This document shows, piece by piece, positions 1 through 6,125 of a DNA stretch of 8,885 nt; within the stretch, counting starts at the first letter, position 1; each line of letters begins with the position of its first letter. The notes beneath the pieces are model-generated. The model worked only from the letters and a program-made list of their open reading frames with translations, did not search any database and was not told the origin of the DNA. Source of the stretch: Bulleidia sp. (GTDB lineage Bacteria > Bacillota_I > Bacilli_A > Erysipelotrichales > Erysipelotrichaceae); the NCBI GenBank assembly GCA_016293365.1, contig JAEDEK010000077.1:1-8885 (forward strand). Reading direction: 5' to 3'. The position numbers and the translations under genes are program-made.

Positions 1-396
1 GGTGGGCTGATTCTTGCCCGTATGCTGAATATGTCACTTGGCAGTGCTGTATTCTGGTGTGTGATCGGTAATATTCTTCCAATTCCGTTTATTCTGTTTG
101 GAATCAAAAAACTGCTGCACTGGCTCTCCAGTCATCATATGTCAAAACTGGCTGAGATGATTGAGCACAAGGCAGAAAAGAACAGGCCGAAGATAGATCG
201 TTATGGATTCTTTGGATTAATGTTGTTTGTCGGTATTCCTTTACCTGGTACCGGAGCATGGACAGGATCTCTTGTTGCGGCATTGTTTGATATGGATCTG
301 AAAAAGGCATCTGTATCCATTCTTCTTGGTATAGCACTGGCTGCAGTGATCATGTCATTGTTCTCCTATGGGCTGCTTGGATCACTGATCGGATAA
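1..396 (+). CDS. Small multidrug export family membrane protein (5' partial)
   Basis: The frame is open from the first base of the window, so the N-terminus is missing; 131 codons are visible before TAA at 394-396. The translation matches my recollection of the COG2426/PF06695 'small multi-drug export' family. It has a hydrophobic stretch around visible residues 15-40 containing NILPIPF, a basic/amphipathic middle (about 41-70), the family-typical PLPGTGAWTG motif at visible residues 80-89 inside a second hydrophobic region, and a final hydrophobic segment (about 100-130) ending at the C-terminus. It should be an integral cytoplasmic-membrane protein. The family name does not mean a transport substrate is known; the PLPGTGAW segment may form a re-entrant loop (inference). 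Family members are about 150-170 residues, so perhaps 20-40 residues lie outside the window. An ATG at 22 is in frame but lies within the conserved region and is probably not the start. A terminator follows immediately. Confidence 0.8.
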   Translation, partial: GGLILARMLNMSLGSAVFWCVIGNILPIPFILFGIKKLLHWLSSHHMSKLAEMIEHKAEKNRPKIDRYGFFGLMLFVGIPLPGTGAWTGSLVAALFDMDLKKASVSILLGIALAAVIMSLFSYGLLGSLIG

Positions 397-410
397 ATTC
401 GTTGTTCATA

Positions 411-455
411 AGTCCCTGTTTTGTGGTTTAATATTCTACAAAACGGGGGCTTTTT
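411..455 (+). terminator. Rho-independent terminator after the membrane-protein gene, abutting ispD
   Basis: Bases 411-426 pair with 436-451 in a stem of about 16 bp with three G-T wobbles, and the loop is 427-435 (TTTAATATT). The core is CCCTGTTTTGT against ACAAAACGGGG. The 3' arm runs straight into TTTTTA at 451-456. The hairpin plus T-run is a textbook intrinsic terminator for the gene ending at 396. It ends two bases before the ispD ATG, and its 3' arm holds the only purine-rich RBS candidate for ispD. Confidence 0.8.
445..449 (+). promoter_or_regulatory. Presumed ispD ribosome binding site, sequestered in terminator hairpin
   Basis: The only purine-rich block in the 20 bases before the ispD ATG is GGGGG, eight bases upstream of the start. 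All five bases lie in the 3' arm of the terminator stem (411-451), so the site is paired whenever the hairpin forms. I see no good promoter between the hairpin and the start codon, so ispD mRNA probably begins at or upstream of the hairpin. Confidence 0.4.
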
Positions 456-457
456 AT

Positions 458-1099
458 ATGAAATACAGTGCTTTGGTAGTAGCGGCGGGAAGTGGATCAC
501 GTATGAAGCTTGGATACAATAAGGTATACATGCGTCTGAGCGATGGGAAATGTCTTCTGGATAAGACATTATCTGTATTTATGGATGATCCGGACTGTAC
601 TCAGATTGTTGTGGTGACTGATCCTGCCATGTTCCGTCAGGAAATCGGAGAAAAAACGGTTGGAAAAGTCGTTGTGGCAAGAGGGGGAGAAACACGTCAG
701 GAATCTGTTCATAATGGTCTGATGGCAGTGCTGGAAGAGACTGTTTTTGTACATGATGGGGCAAGACCATTCCTGAAAAAGGAAGTCCTGGAGCGGCTCA
801 AGGGAACCATGGAAACAGAAGATGCGGCATTACTGATGGTGCCATGTAAGGACACGATCAAACGTGTGATTGGCGGCTATGTGGAAGAAACCTATGACAG
901 GTCCACGCTGATGTGTGCCCAGACACCGCAGGCTTTCCGGACGTCTGTGTTGATTTCATGTATGGATCAGGCAGTTTTGGATGGCTGGACTGGTACGGAT
1001 GATGCTTCTGTTGTGGAAAAGTACAGTAATGTCAGAGTTGCAGCTGTAGAAGGGGATTATGCCAATCTGAAGGTGACAACTCCGGAAGATATACACTGA
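458..1099 (+). CDS. ispD: 2-C-methyl-D-erythritol 4-phosphate cytidylyltransferase
   Basis: IspD transfers CMP from CTP to 2-C-methyl-D-erythritol 4-phosphate in the cytoplasmic MEP pathway to isopentenyl diphosphate. The 213-aa product shows the whole family signature: the glycine-rich nucleotide loop AAGSGSRM at 9-16 with Arg15, Lys22 in LGYNK, the metal-site motif VHDGARPF at 98-105 with Asp100, DRSTLMCAQTPQAFR at 147-161 (Arg148, Thr156), TDDASVVE at 180-187, and YANLKVTTPED at 201-211 with Lys205. These correspond to the E. coli catalytic and substrate-binding positions as I recall them. The start at 458 fits the family N-terminus; the RBS would be GGGGG at 445-449, eight bases upstream, buried in the preceding hairpin. 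The protein stops two residues after PED, somewhat shorter than the usual 225-235 aa, but no catalytic element is lost. It is convergent with the phosphatase gene downstream. Confidence 0.95.
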   Translation: MKYSALVVAAGSGSRMKLGYNKVYMRLSDGKCLLDKTLSVFMDDPDCTQIVVVTDPAMFRQEIGEKTVGKVVVARGGETRQESVHNGLMAVLEETVFVHDGARPFLKKEVLERLKGTMETEDAALLMVPCKDTIKRVIGGYVEETYDRSTLMCAQTPQAFRTSVLISCMDQAVLDGWTGTDDASVVEKYSNVRVAAVEGDYANLKVTTPEDIH

Positions 1100-1107
1100 T
1101 CAACAAA

Positions 1108-1133
1108 ACCGGATTGGAATGTACCAGTCCGGT
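1108..1133 (-). terminator. Terminator between convergent ispD and phosphatase genes
   Basis: ACCGGATTGG (1108-1117) pairs with CCAGTCCGGT (1124-1133) over 10 bp with one wobble and a 6-base loop. Read on the minus strand, the stem is followed by TTTTGTTG (1107-1100), so it best suits the phosphatase gene ending at 1145. On the plus strand the stem is followed by CGTATATTATG, a poor T-run, but it may also slow ispD transcripts. Confidence 0.7.
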
Positions 1134-1144
1134 CGTATATTATG

Positions 1145-1678
1145 TCAGAAATCGTATCTGCGGATTTCGCAGTTTTGAATACCGAAAGAGGAGAATTCCT
1201 CATTACTCATGGAGTGGAAGTATGCTTCGATATGTCTTGCGATGCCATTATGGGCAACAAGCAGTACCGTGTGGTCGGTATCTTTTCTGATTTCATCCAG
1301 AAGAGAAAAGATTCTTGCGGCTACCTGTAACATGGATTCACCTGTTTCAAACCGATCACAGAAGTTTTTCTTTGCTTCATGGAATTCGGCAGAATCCCGT
1401 GGTGTGGATTCATAGACACCGAAGTTCTGCTCTATCAGTCTTGGCTCAGCCTGTAATGGAATGCCTGTAATTTCCGATATCGTGCGTGCTGTTTCACAGG
1501 CACGGGATAAAGGAGAAGTCAGGATCAGATCGATGTCTTTGTACTGCTGTCTGATTGTTTCGCCAAGGGTCTTTGCCTGCTGGTATCCTTGCTCAGTCAA
1601 TCCGATATCTGTTGCCCCACAGATCTGATTGGAAACATTCCAGAAAGTCTGTCCATGTCGTGTAAAGTAAAAATGCAT
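1145..1678 (-). CDS. Histidine phosphatase / phosphoglycerate mutase-like family protein
   Basis: This 177-aa protein belongs to the histidine phosphatase superfamily (branch 1, PhoE/CobC/GpmB-like). The catalytic motif is TRHGQT at residues 6-11, with His8 as the expected phospho-histidine. Supporting residues are Arg59 in TSPLSRA (54-60), Glu83 in EQNFG, and His143 in VAHNGI (141-146). The substrate cannot be read from the sequence: family members act on phosphosugars, phosphoglycerate, alpha-ribazole phosphate and others, and at 177 aa it is shorter than true glycolytic GpmA. No signal peptide, so cytoplasmic. The ATG is preceded by AAAGGAGC on the minus strand (about 1683-1690), a good RBS that supports this start. 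It is transcribed divergently from secA and convergently with ispD, so it is a one-gene unit with its own terminator. Confidence 0.85.
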   Translation of the reverse strand: MHFYFTRHGQTFWNVSNQICGATDIGLTEQGYQQAKTLGETIRQQYKDIDLILTSPLSRACETARTISEITGIPLQAEPRLIEQNFGVYESTPRDSAEFHEAKKNFCDRFETGESMLQVAARIFSLLDEIRKDTDHTVLLVAHNGIARHIEAYFHSMSNEEFSSFGIQNCEIRRYDF

Positions 1679-1694
1679 GAAAAGCTCCTTTCAT

Positions 1695-1723
1695 TGCCTT
1701 TTACAGGCGTTATCGCTATAATA
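1695..1723 (+). promoter_or_regulatory. Putative secA operon promoter
   Basis: TTGCCT (1695-1700) and a perfect TATAAT (1718-1723) are separated by 17 bases, a standard sigma-A spacing. Transcription would start near 1730, giving a leader of about 27 bases that contains AGGAGGT at 1746-1752, five bases before the secA ATG. This promoter probably serves secA, prfB and the pseudouridine synthase gene, because no promoter-sized gap exists between those genes. Confidence 0.6.
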
Positions 1724-1743
1724 TTATAGCTTATTTCTGTCAA
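1716..1743 (-). promoter_or_regulatory. Putative promoter of the histidine phosphatase gene
   Basis: On the minus strand a consensus -35 box TTGACA (plus-strand TGTCAA at 1738-1743) is followed after about 16-17 bases by TATAGC (1716-1721), a 4/6 match to TATAAT. This -10 box overlaps that of secA on the other strand, inside the palindrome at 1717-1730. Its -35 box lies between the secA -10 box and the secA RBS. Confidence 0.5.
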
Positions 1744-1756
1744 TCAGGAGGTAACT

Positions 1757-4120
1757 ATGGCAAATCTGATTTCACGTCTGTTTAATGAAGACGCCAGAAA
1801 GATCAAAAAACTCGAAAAGAAGATCCAGCCGATACTGGAACTGGAAGAAACATATAAGAACATGTCCGATGATGAGCTGAAGGCAATGACACCTAAGCTC
1901 AAGGAAAGACTGGCAAATGGAGAAACACTGGATGATATCTATGTGGAAGCATTTGCCACCGCAAGAGAAGCGGCTCGCAGAGTCATCGGTGAATTTCCTT
2001 ATCCATGCCAGCTGATGGGTGCAACTGTCATGCAGGGTGGTGATATTGCGGAAATGAAGACCGGTGAAGGTAAGACACTGACATCTGTCATGGCAGTATA
2101 CCTGAATGCATTATCCGGTAAGGGTGTGCATGTCGTTACGGTCAACGAATACCTGTCTGAACGTGACTCCCAGTGGATGGGGCAGATTTTCCGTTGGCTT
2201 GGACTTACGGTAGGTCTGAACCTGCGTCAGCTTTCCAAACCGCAGAAGCGTGCAGCCTATGCGTGTGATATTACATATACAACCAACTCTGAACTTGGTT
2301 TTGACTATCTGCGTGACAACATGGTAACCGATGTCAAGGACCGTGTATTGCGTGGTCTCAATTTCGCCCTGGTCGATGAAGTCGACTCCATCCTGATTGA
2401 TGAATCCCGTACGCCACTCATTATTTCCGGTGGTCAGAAGCAGACAGCCAATATGTATCTGCAGGCAGACCGTTTTGTCAAAAGACTCAAGGTAGATGAA
2501 GATTATGAAATTGATGTTCGTGCCAAGACAGTACAGCTGAGCGAAGCCGGGGTAGCCAAGGCGGAACGTGTTTTCCGTATTGAGAATCTGTATAACCTGG
2601 CTCATACACCACTTCTGCACCATATCAATCAGGCATTACGTGCCAATTACATCATGGAAAAGGATGTCGACTATGTTGTTGATGAAAACGATGATGAAAT
2701 CGTCATTGTCGATCCGAACACCGGTCGTATGATGAAAGGAAGACAGTGGTCTGATGGTCTGCATCAGGCTGTAGAAGCCAAAGAAGGTATTTCCATCAAG
2801 CAGGAAACAACAACGCTTGCGACAATCACATACCAGAACTTCTTCCGTCTGTACAACAGACTTGCCGGCATGACAGGTACAGCAAAAACAGAAGAAGAGG
2901 AATTCCTGGAAATCTACAATATGTATGTTGTGGAAATTCCGACAAACAGACCGGTAGCCCGTATTGACTATCCGGATGCAGTATATGGAACAAAAAAGGC
3001 AAAGTATAAGGCACTTGTGGATGAAGTTGTTGAAAGACATGCAACTGGGCAGCCGATTCTTGTCGGTACCATTGCGGTTGAAACATCTGAACTGCTCAGT
3101 AAATACCTGAAGGAAAGAAAGATTCCGCATAATGTCCTGAATGCAAAAAACAATGAACGTGAAGCGGAAATCATCGCAAGAGCCGGTCAGAAGGGTGCCG
3201 TTACCATTGCGACAAACATGGCGGGTCGTGGTACCGATATCAAACTTGGTGAAGGTGTGCGTGAGCTTGGAGGTCTTTGTGTCCTTGGTTCAGAACGTCA
3301 TGAATCCAGACGTATTGATAATCAGTTAAGAGGTCGTTCCGGCCGTCAGGGGGATCCAGGTATGTCCCGTTTCTATGTATCTGTAGAAGATGATCTGATG
3401 AAGCGGTTCGGATCTGAAAGAATGGAAGGGCTGTTTGCTTCACTCGGCGATACAGCCGTGGAATCCAAGACAGTAACCAAATCCATTTCCTCTGCGCAAA
3501 GAAGAGTGGAAGGCGTCAACTACGATGCCCGTAAACAGCTGCTGCAGTATGATGATGTCATGCGCCAGCAAAGAGAAACAATGTATGAACAGAGAGACTT
3601 CATTCTGGAAAATGAGGATGTACATACAGTCATTAATGATATGTTCAGACGTGTCATTTCAGATACGGTCAGTGCCTATGTGGATCATGAATCCCGCAAC
3701 CAGGATGTTGACTGTGAGGGACTGATCAAAGCACTGAATGAAATGGGCTTTAAGGAAATGGTCAAGGTTGAGGATATTCAGGGAAAGAATGCGGAAGCTG
3801 TGATTTCCTATGTCCAGGATCTTGCGTGGAATTACTATGAAAAGAAGGTTGAACCGGTACAGGATAGGATCAGAAAGATTGAGAAGGATGTTTCTCTTCA
3901 GCTGATTGACCGTGCATGGTCCAATCATATCGATACAATGGATAAGCTGAGAAACGGTATCGGTTTACGAGGCTATGCATCCAAGAATCCTCTGGAAGCA
4001 TATGTATCGGAAGGTTATCAGCTGTTCCAGGACATGATGTCCGTCATTTCCCGTGACATCGTTTCCTTCTGCATGAATGTCAGAGTCGTGCCACAGTCAC
4101 AGGCACCAAGGGAGGCTTAA
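1757..4120 (+). CDS. secA: Protein translocase ATPase subunit SecA
   Basis: SecA is the ATPase motor that pushes unfolded preproteins through SecYEG at the cytoplasmic membrane. All nucleotide-binding elements are visible in the 787 aa: Walker A KTGEGKT at 101-107, the DEAD-like box LVDEVDSILIDESRTPL at 205-221 in NBD1, GMTGTAKTEEEEF at 371-383, and NBD2 with TNMAGRGTDIKLGEGV (486-501) and the arginine-finger motif QLRGRSGRQGDPG (523-535). The preprotein cross-linking domain lies between the two parts of NBD1 (about 225-365), and the helical scaffold/wing domains fill 570-775, including WSNHIDTMDKLR. The C-terminus stops at about 775-787 with no CxCx(n)CH/CC zinc motif, so it is a short SecA compared with about 840 aa in B. 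subtilis. A strong AGGAGGT RBS supports the start. The stop codon TAA shares its last base with the prfB ATG, so the two genes are translationally coupled. Confidence 0.97.
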   Translation: MANLISRLFNEDARKIKKLEKKIQPILELEETYKNMSDDELKAMTPKLKERLANGETLDDIYVEAFATAREAARRVIGEFPYPCQLMGATVMQGGDIAEMKTGEGKTLTSVMAVYLNALSGKGVHVVTVNEYLSERDSQWMGQIFRWLGLTVGLNLRQLSKPQKRAAYACDITYTTNSELGFDYLRDNMVTDVKDRVLRGLNFALVDEVDSILIDESRTPLIISGGQKQTANMYLQADRFVKRLKVDEDYEIDVRAKTVQLSEAGVAKAERVFRIENLYNLAHTPLLHHINQALRANYIMEKDVDYVVDENDDEIVIVDPNTGRMMKGRQWSDGLHQAVEAKEGISIKQETTTLATITYQNFFRLYNRLAGMTGTAKTEEEEFLEIYNMYVVEIPTNRPVARIDYPDAVYGTKKAKYKALVDEVVERHATGQPILVGTIAVETSELLSKYLKERKIPHNVLNAKNNEREAEIIARAGQKGAVTIATNMAGRGTDIKLGEGVRELGGLCVLGSERHESRRIDNQLRGRSGRQGDPGMSRFYVSVEDDLMKRFGSERMEGLFASLGDTAVESKTVTKSISSAQRRVEGVNYDARKQLLQYDDVMRQQRETMYEQRDFILENEDVHTVINDMFRRVISDTVSAYVDHESRNQDVDCEGLIKALNEMGFKEMVKVEDIQGKNAEAVISYVQDLAWNYYEKKVEPVQDRIRKIEKDVSLQLIDRAWSNHIDTMDKLRNGIGLRGYASKNPLEAYVSEGYQLFQDMMSVISRDIVSFCMNVRVVPQSQAPREA

Positions 4121-5244
4121 TGGAACTTTATGAAATGAGAACAGGTGCTGCCCGGACAAGTGAAAAACTTGTATCCATGGGTAAGTCACTGAATCTGGAA
4201 GAAAAAAGAAAAACACTGGAAGCAAACAATGCGAAGATGGCGGAAGCTGATTTCTGGAATGATCAGAAGGCTGCCCAGAGACTGATCAAGCAGACAAACC
4301 AGATCAAAGGTCTGATTGAGAGCTATGATTCCCTGTCTTCAGCTCTTTCTGATCTTTCTGACAGTATTGCCGAACTTTCAGATACTTTCGATGAAGACAT
4401 GAATGAGCTTGTTCAGGAAGAATATGGCGAAACAATGAAATCCTTTGAAGATTTTGAGATTCAGGTTCTTCTGTCTGGACCATATGACAACCACAATGCG
4501 ATTCTGGAAATCCATCCAGGTGCTGGTGGAACTGAAGCGATGGACTGGGCTGGTATGCTGTATCGCATGTATATGAGATACTGTGAAAGAAAGGGCTATA
4601 AGATCACTCTTCTGGATTATCAGGATGGTGAAGAAGCCGGTATCAAATCCTGTTCTGTACAGATTGAAGGCCCTATGGCATATGGTTATCTGAAAGCGGA
4701 AAGCGGTATTCACCGTCTTGTCCGTATTTCACCTTTTGATTCCAATGCCCGCAGACATACATCCTTTGCATCAGTTGAAATCGTTCCGGAATTTGAAGAC
4801 GATATGGAAATTGAAATTGATGACAAGGATCTGGAAGTCATTACAATGAGAGCTTCCGGTGCCGGTGGTCAGCATATCAATAAGACTGACTCCGCTGTCC
4901 GTATGACTCATAAACCTACCGGTATCACCGTATTCTCCCAGACCCAGAGATCTCAGATTCAGAACAGAGAAAACTGCATGAATATGCTGAAGAGTAAACT
5001 GCTGCAGTTGAAGATCCGCGAACAGGAAGAAAGAATGCGTAACATCAAAGGTGAAGTCAAAGCCAATGAATGGGGAAGCCAGATCCGTTCCTATGTCTTT
5101 GCACCATATACAATGGTAAAAGACTTGAGAACAGGACATGAAGTCGGTAATATTCAGTCTGTCATGGATGGTGATCTGGATGGTTTTATCGACAGTTACC
5201 TGAGAAGCCAGATTTCCGGTGATGACGATGCGGAAAACAATTGA
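4120..5244 (+). CDS. prfB: Peptide chain release factor 2 (RF2), no programmed frameshift
   Basis: RF2 recognises UGA and UAA in the ribosomal A site and triggers release of the finished peptide. The 374-aa protein carries the anticodon-like tripeptide SPF at 204-206 (not the PxT of RF1), which identifies it as RF2, and the catalytic GGQ at 249-251 within RASGAGGQHINKTDSAVR. The N-terminal coiled-coil region with AEADFWND (41-48) is typical. The gene reads through in one frame: around codons 23-26 (SLNL, about 4186-4197), where many bacteria have the in-frame CTT TGA C stop and +1 shift, there is only CTG AAT. The RBS GGGAGG (4110-4115) lies inside the end of secA, and the start overlaps the secA stop by one base (TAATG). 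The C-terminus ends in an acidic GDDDAENN tail, part of which overlaps the next gene. Confidence 0.96.
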   Translation: MELYEMRTGAARTSEKLVSMGKSLNLEEKRKTLEANNAKMAEADFWNDQKAAQRLIKQTNQIKGLIESYDSLSSALSDLSDSIAELSDTFDEDMNELVQEEYGETMKSFEDFEIQVLLSGPYDNHNAILEIHPGAGGTEAMDWAGMLYRMYMRYCERKGYKITLLDYQDGEEAGIKSCSVQIEGPMAYGYLKAESGIHRLVRISPFDSNARRHTSFASVEIVPEFEDDMEIEIDDKDLEVITMRASGAGGQHINKTDSAVRMTHKPTGITVFSQTQRSQIQNRENCMNMLKSKLLQLKIREQEERMRNIKGEVKANEWGSQIRSYVFAPYTMVKDLRTGHEVGNIQSVMDGDLDGFIDSYLRSQISGDDDAENN

Positions 5245-6106
5245 GATAGAAATTGAATCCAGAGAAAACGGTCTTGCATTAAAGGCCGTTTTATCAAAGG
5301 AAGTAGGTTTATCACGTAGAGAGATCTCCAGACTGAAGTTTGCTCATGGTTTATTCATCAATGGTCAGGAAGCCAGAGTAACGCAGCCGGTATATACTGG
5401 CGATCAGGTGACTCTGATCTTTCCGGAAAAGGATACACCACATGCACTTCGGTTATTACAGAAACCGGATATCCTGTATGAAGATGATGATATTGTCATT
5501 GTGAATAAACCTGCCGGGATGGTATGCCATCCATCCCATGAGCATCTTGATGATGATATGGGAACACTGCTGCAGAACTATTATGGAGAAGGTTTTACGA
5601 TCCGTGCGGTGGGAAGACTGGATAAAGATGTATCCGGGATCATGGTCTATGCCAAAAATCAGCCAAGCGCCGCAAGGCTTTCAAAGCAGAGAAGCCAGGA
5701 AGTACTGCATAAGGTATACGATGCTGTAGCACAGGGCATATTTGAAACCGACAGTGGAACATTGCGATATGGCCTGCGCAAAGTGGAAGGCAGAAAAGAC
5801 AGGAAAATCAGTTCAGATGGTCAGCAGTGTATTACCGATTATGCTGTTGTTGGTACATGTCAGGGATGTTCTATTCTGAAGGTTTCCATCCGTACGGGAA
5901 GAACCCATCAGATCAGGGCCGGTATGGCTCAGGCTGGCCATCCACTGTGCGGGGATGAACTGTATGGTGGGACAAAAGAGAGAATCAATAGACCTGCTCT
6001 GCATTGTGGACATGTAGAACTGATTCAGCCTTTTACAAAAGAAAAGATCACAGTGGATTGTGACCTTCCAGATGATATGAAATGTTTACTGACAGAGGGT
6101 GAATGA
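5222..6106 (+). CDS. RluA-family RNA pseudouridine synthase
   Basis: The product isomerises uridine to pseudouridine in structured RNA, most likely 23S rRNA given the RluD/RluA-like architecture; the exact target uridine cannot be read here. With ATG 5222 as start it has 294 aa: an N-terminal S4 RNA-binding domain (about 17-65, with LSRREISRLKFAHGLFING), a linker, then the catalytic domain beginning near ILYEDDDIVIVNKPAGMVCHPS (about 84-105, given here only as a landmark). The catalytic Asp134 lies in AVGRLDKDVSGIMVYAKN, and the closing family motif RTGRTHQIRAGM is at about 224-235. The start is uncertain: GTG 5219, ATG 5222 and ATG 5228 all overlap the end of prfB by 17-26 bases, and only a weak AGAAG (5203-5207) lies upstream. 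The overlap implies co-transcription with secA and prfB. A terminator overlaps its stop codon. Confidence 0.9.
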   Translation: MTMRKTIEIEIESRENGLALKAVLSKEVGLSRREISRLKFAHGLFINGQEARVTQPVYTGDQVTLIFPEKDTPHALRLLQKPDILYEDDDIVIVNKPAGMVCHPSHEHLDDDMGTLLQNYYGEGFTIRAVGRLDKDVSGIMVYAKNQPSAARLSKQRSQEVLHKVYDAVAQGIFETDSGTLRYGLRKVEGRKDRKISSDGQQCITDYAVVGTCQGCSILKVSIRTGRTHQIRAGMAQAGHPLCGDELYGGTKERINRPALHCGHVELIQPFTKEKITVDCDLPDDMKCLLTEGE

Positions 6107-6125
6107 TCTTCTGTCTTTTTATTTT
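6091..6125 (+). terminator. Terminator of the secA-prfB-pseudouridine synthase operon, overlapping the stop codon
   Basis: GACAGAGGGT (6091-6100) pairs with the segment 6106-6115 ending in TCTGTC. This gives a 10-bp stem with two wobble pairs and a loop of about five bases, followed at once by TTTTTATTTT (6116-6125). The TGA at 6104-6106 lies in the loop region, and the T-run covers the last codons of the convergent Nudix-amylase gene. On the minus strand no T-run follows the hairpin, so it should work for the plus-strand operon only. Confidence 0.75.

Noticed and set aside
1142..1415. Plus-strand ORFs of 62 and 68 codons opposite the phosphatase gene.
   Set aside because: Short, antisense to the conserved histidine phosphatase, with no support of their own.
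2111..2623. A 170-codon minus-strand ORF, and a similar 164-codon one at 2636-3130, inside secA.
   Set aside because: Both are shadows of the highly conserved SecA reading frame with odd Cys/His/Phe-rich composition.
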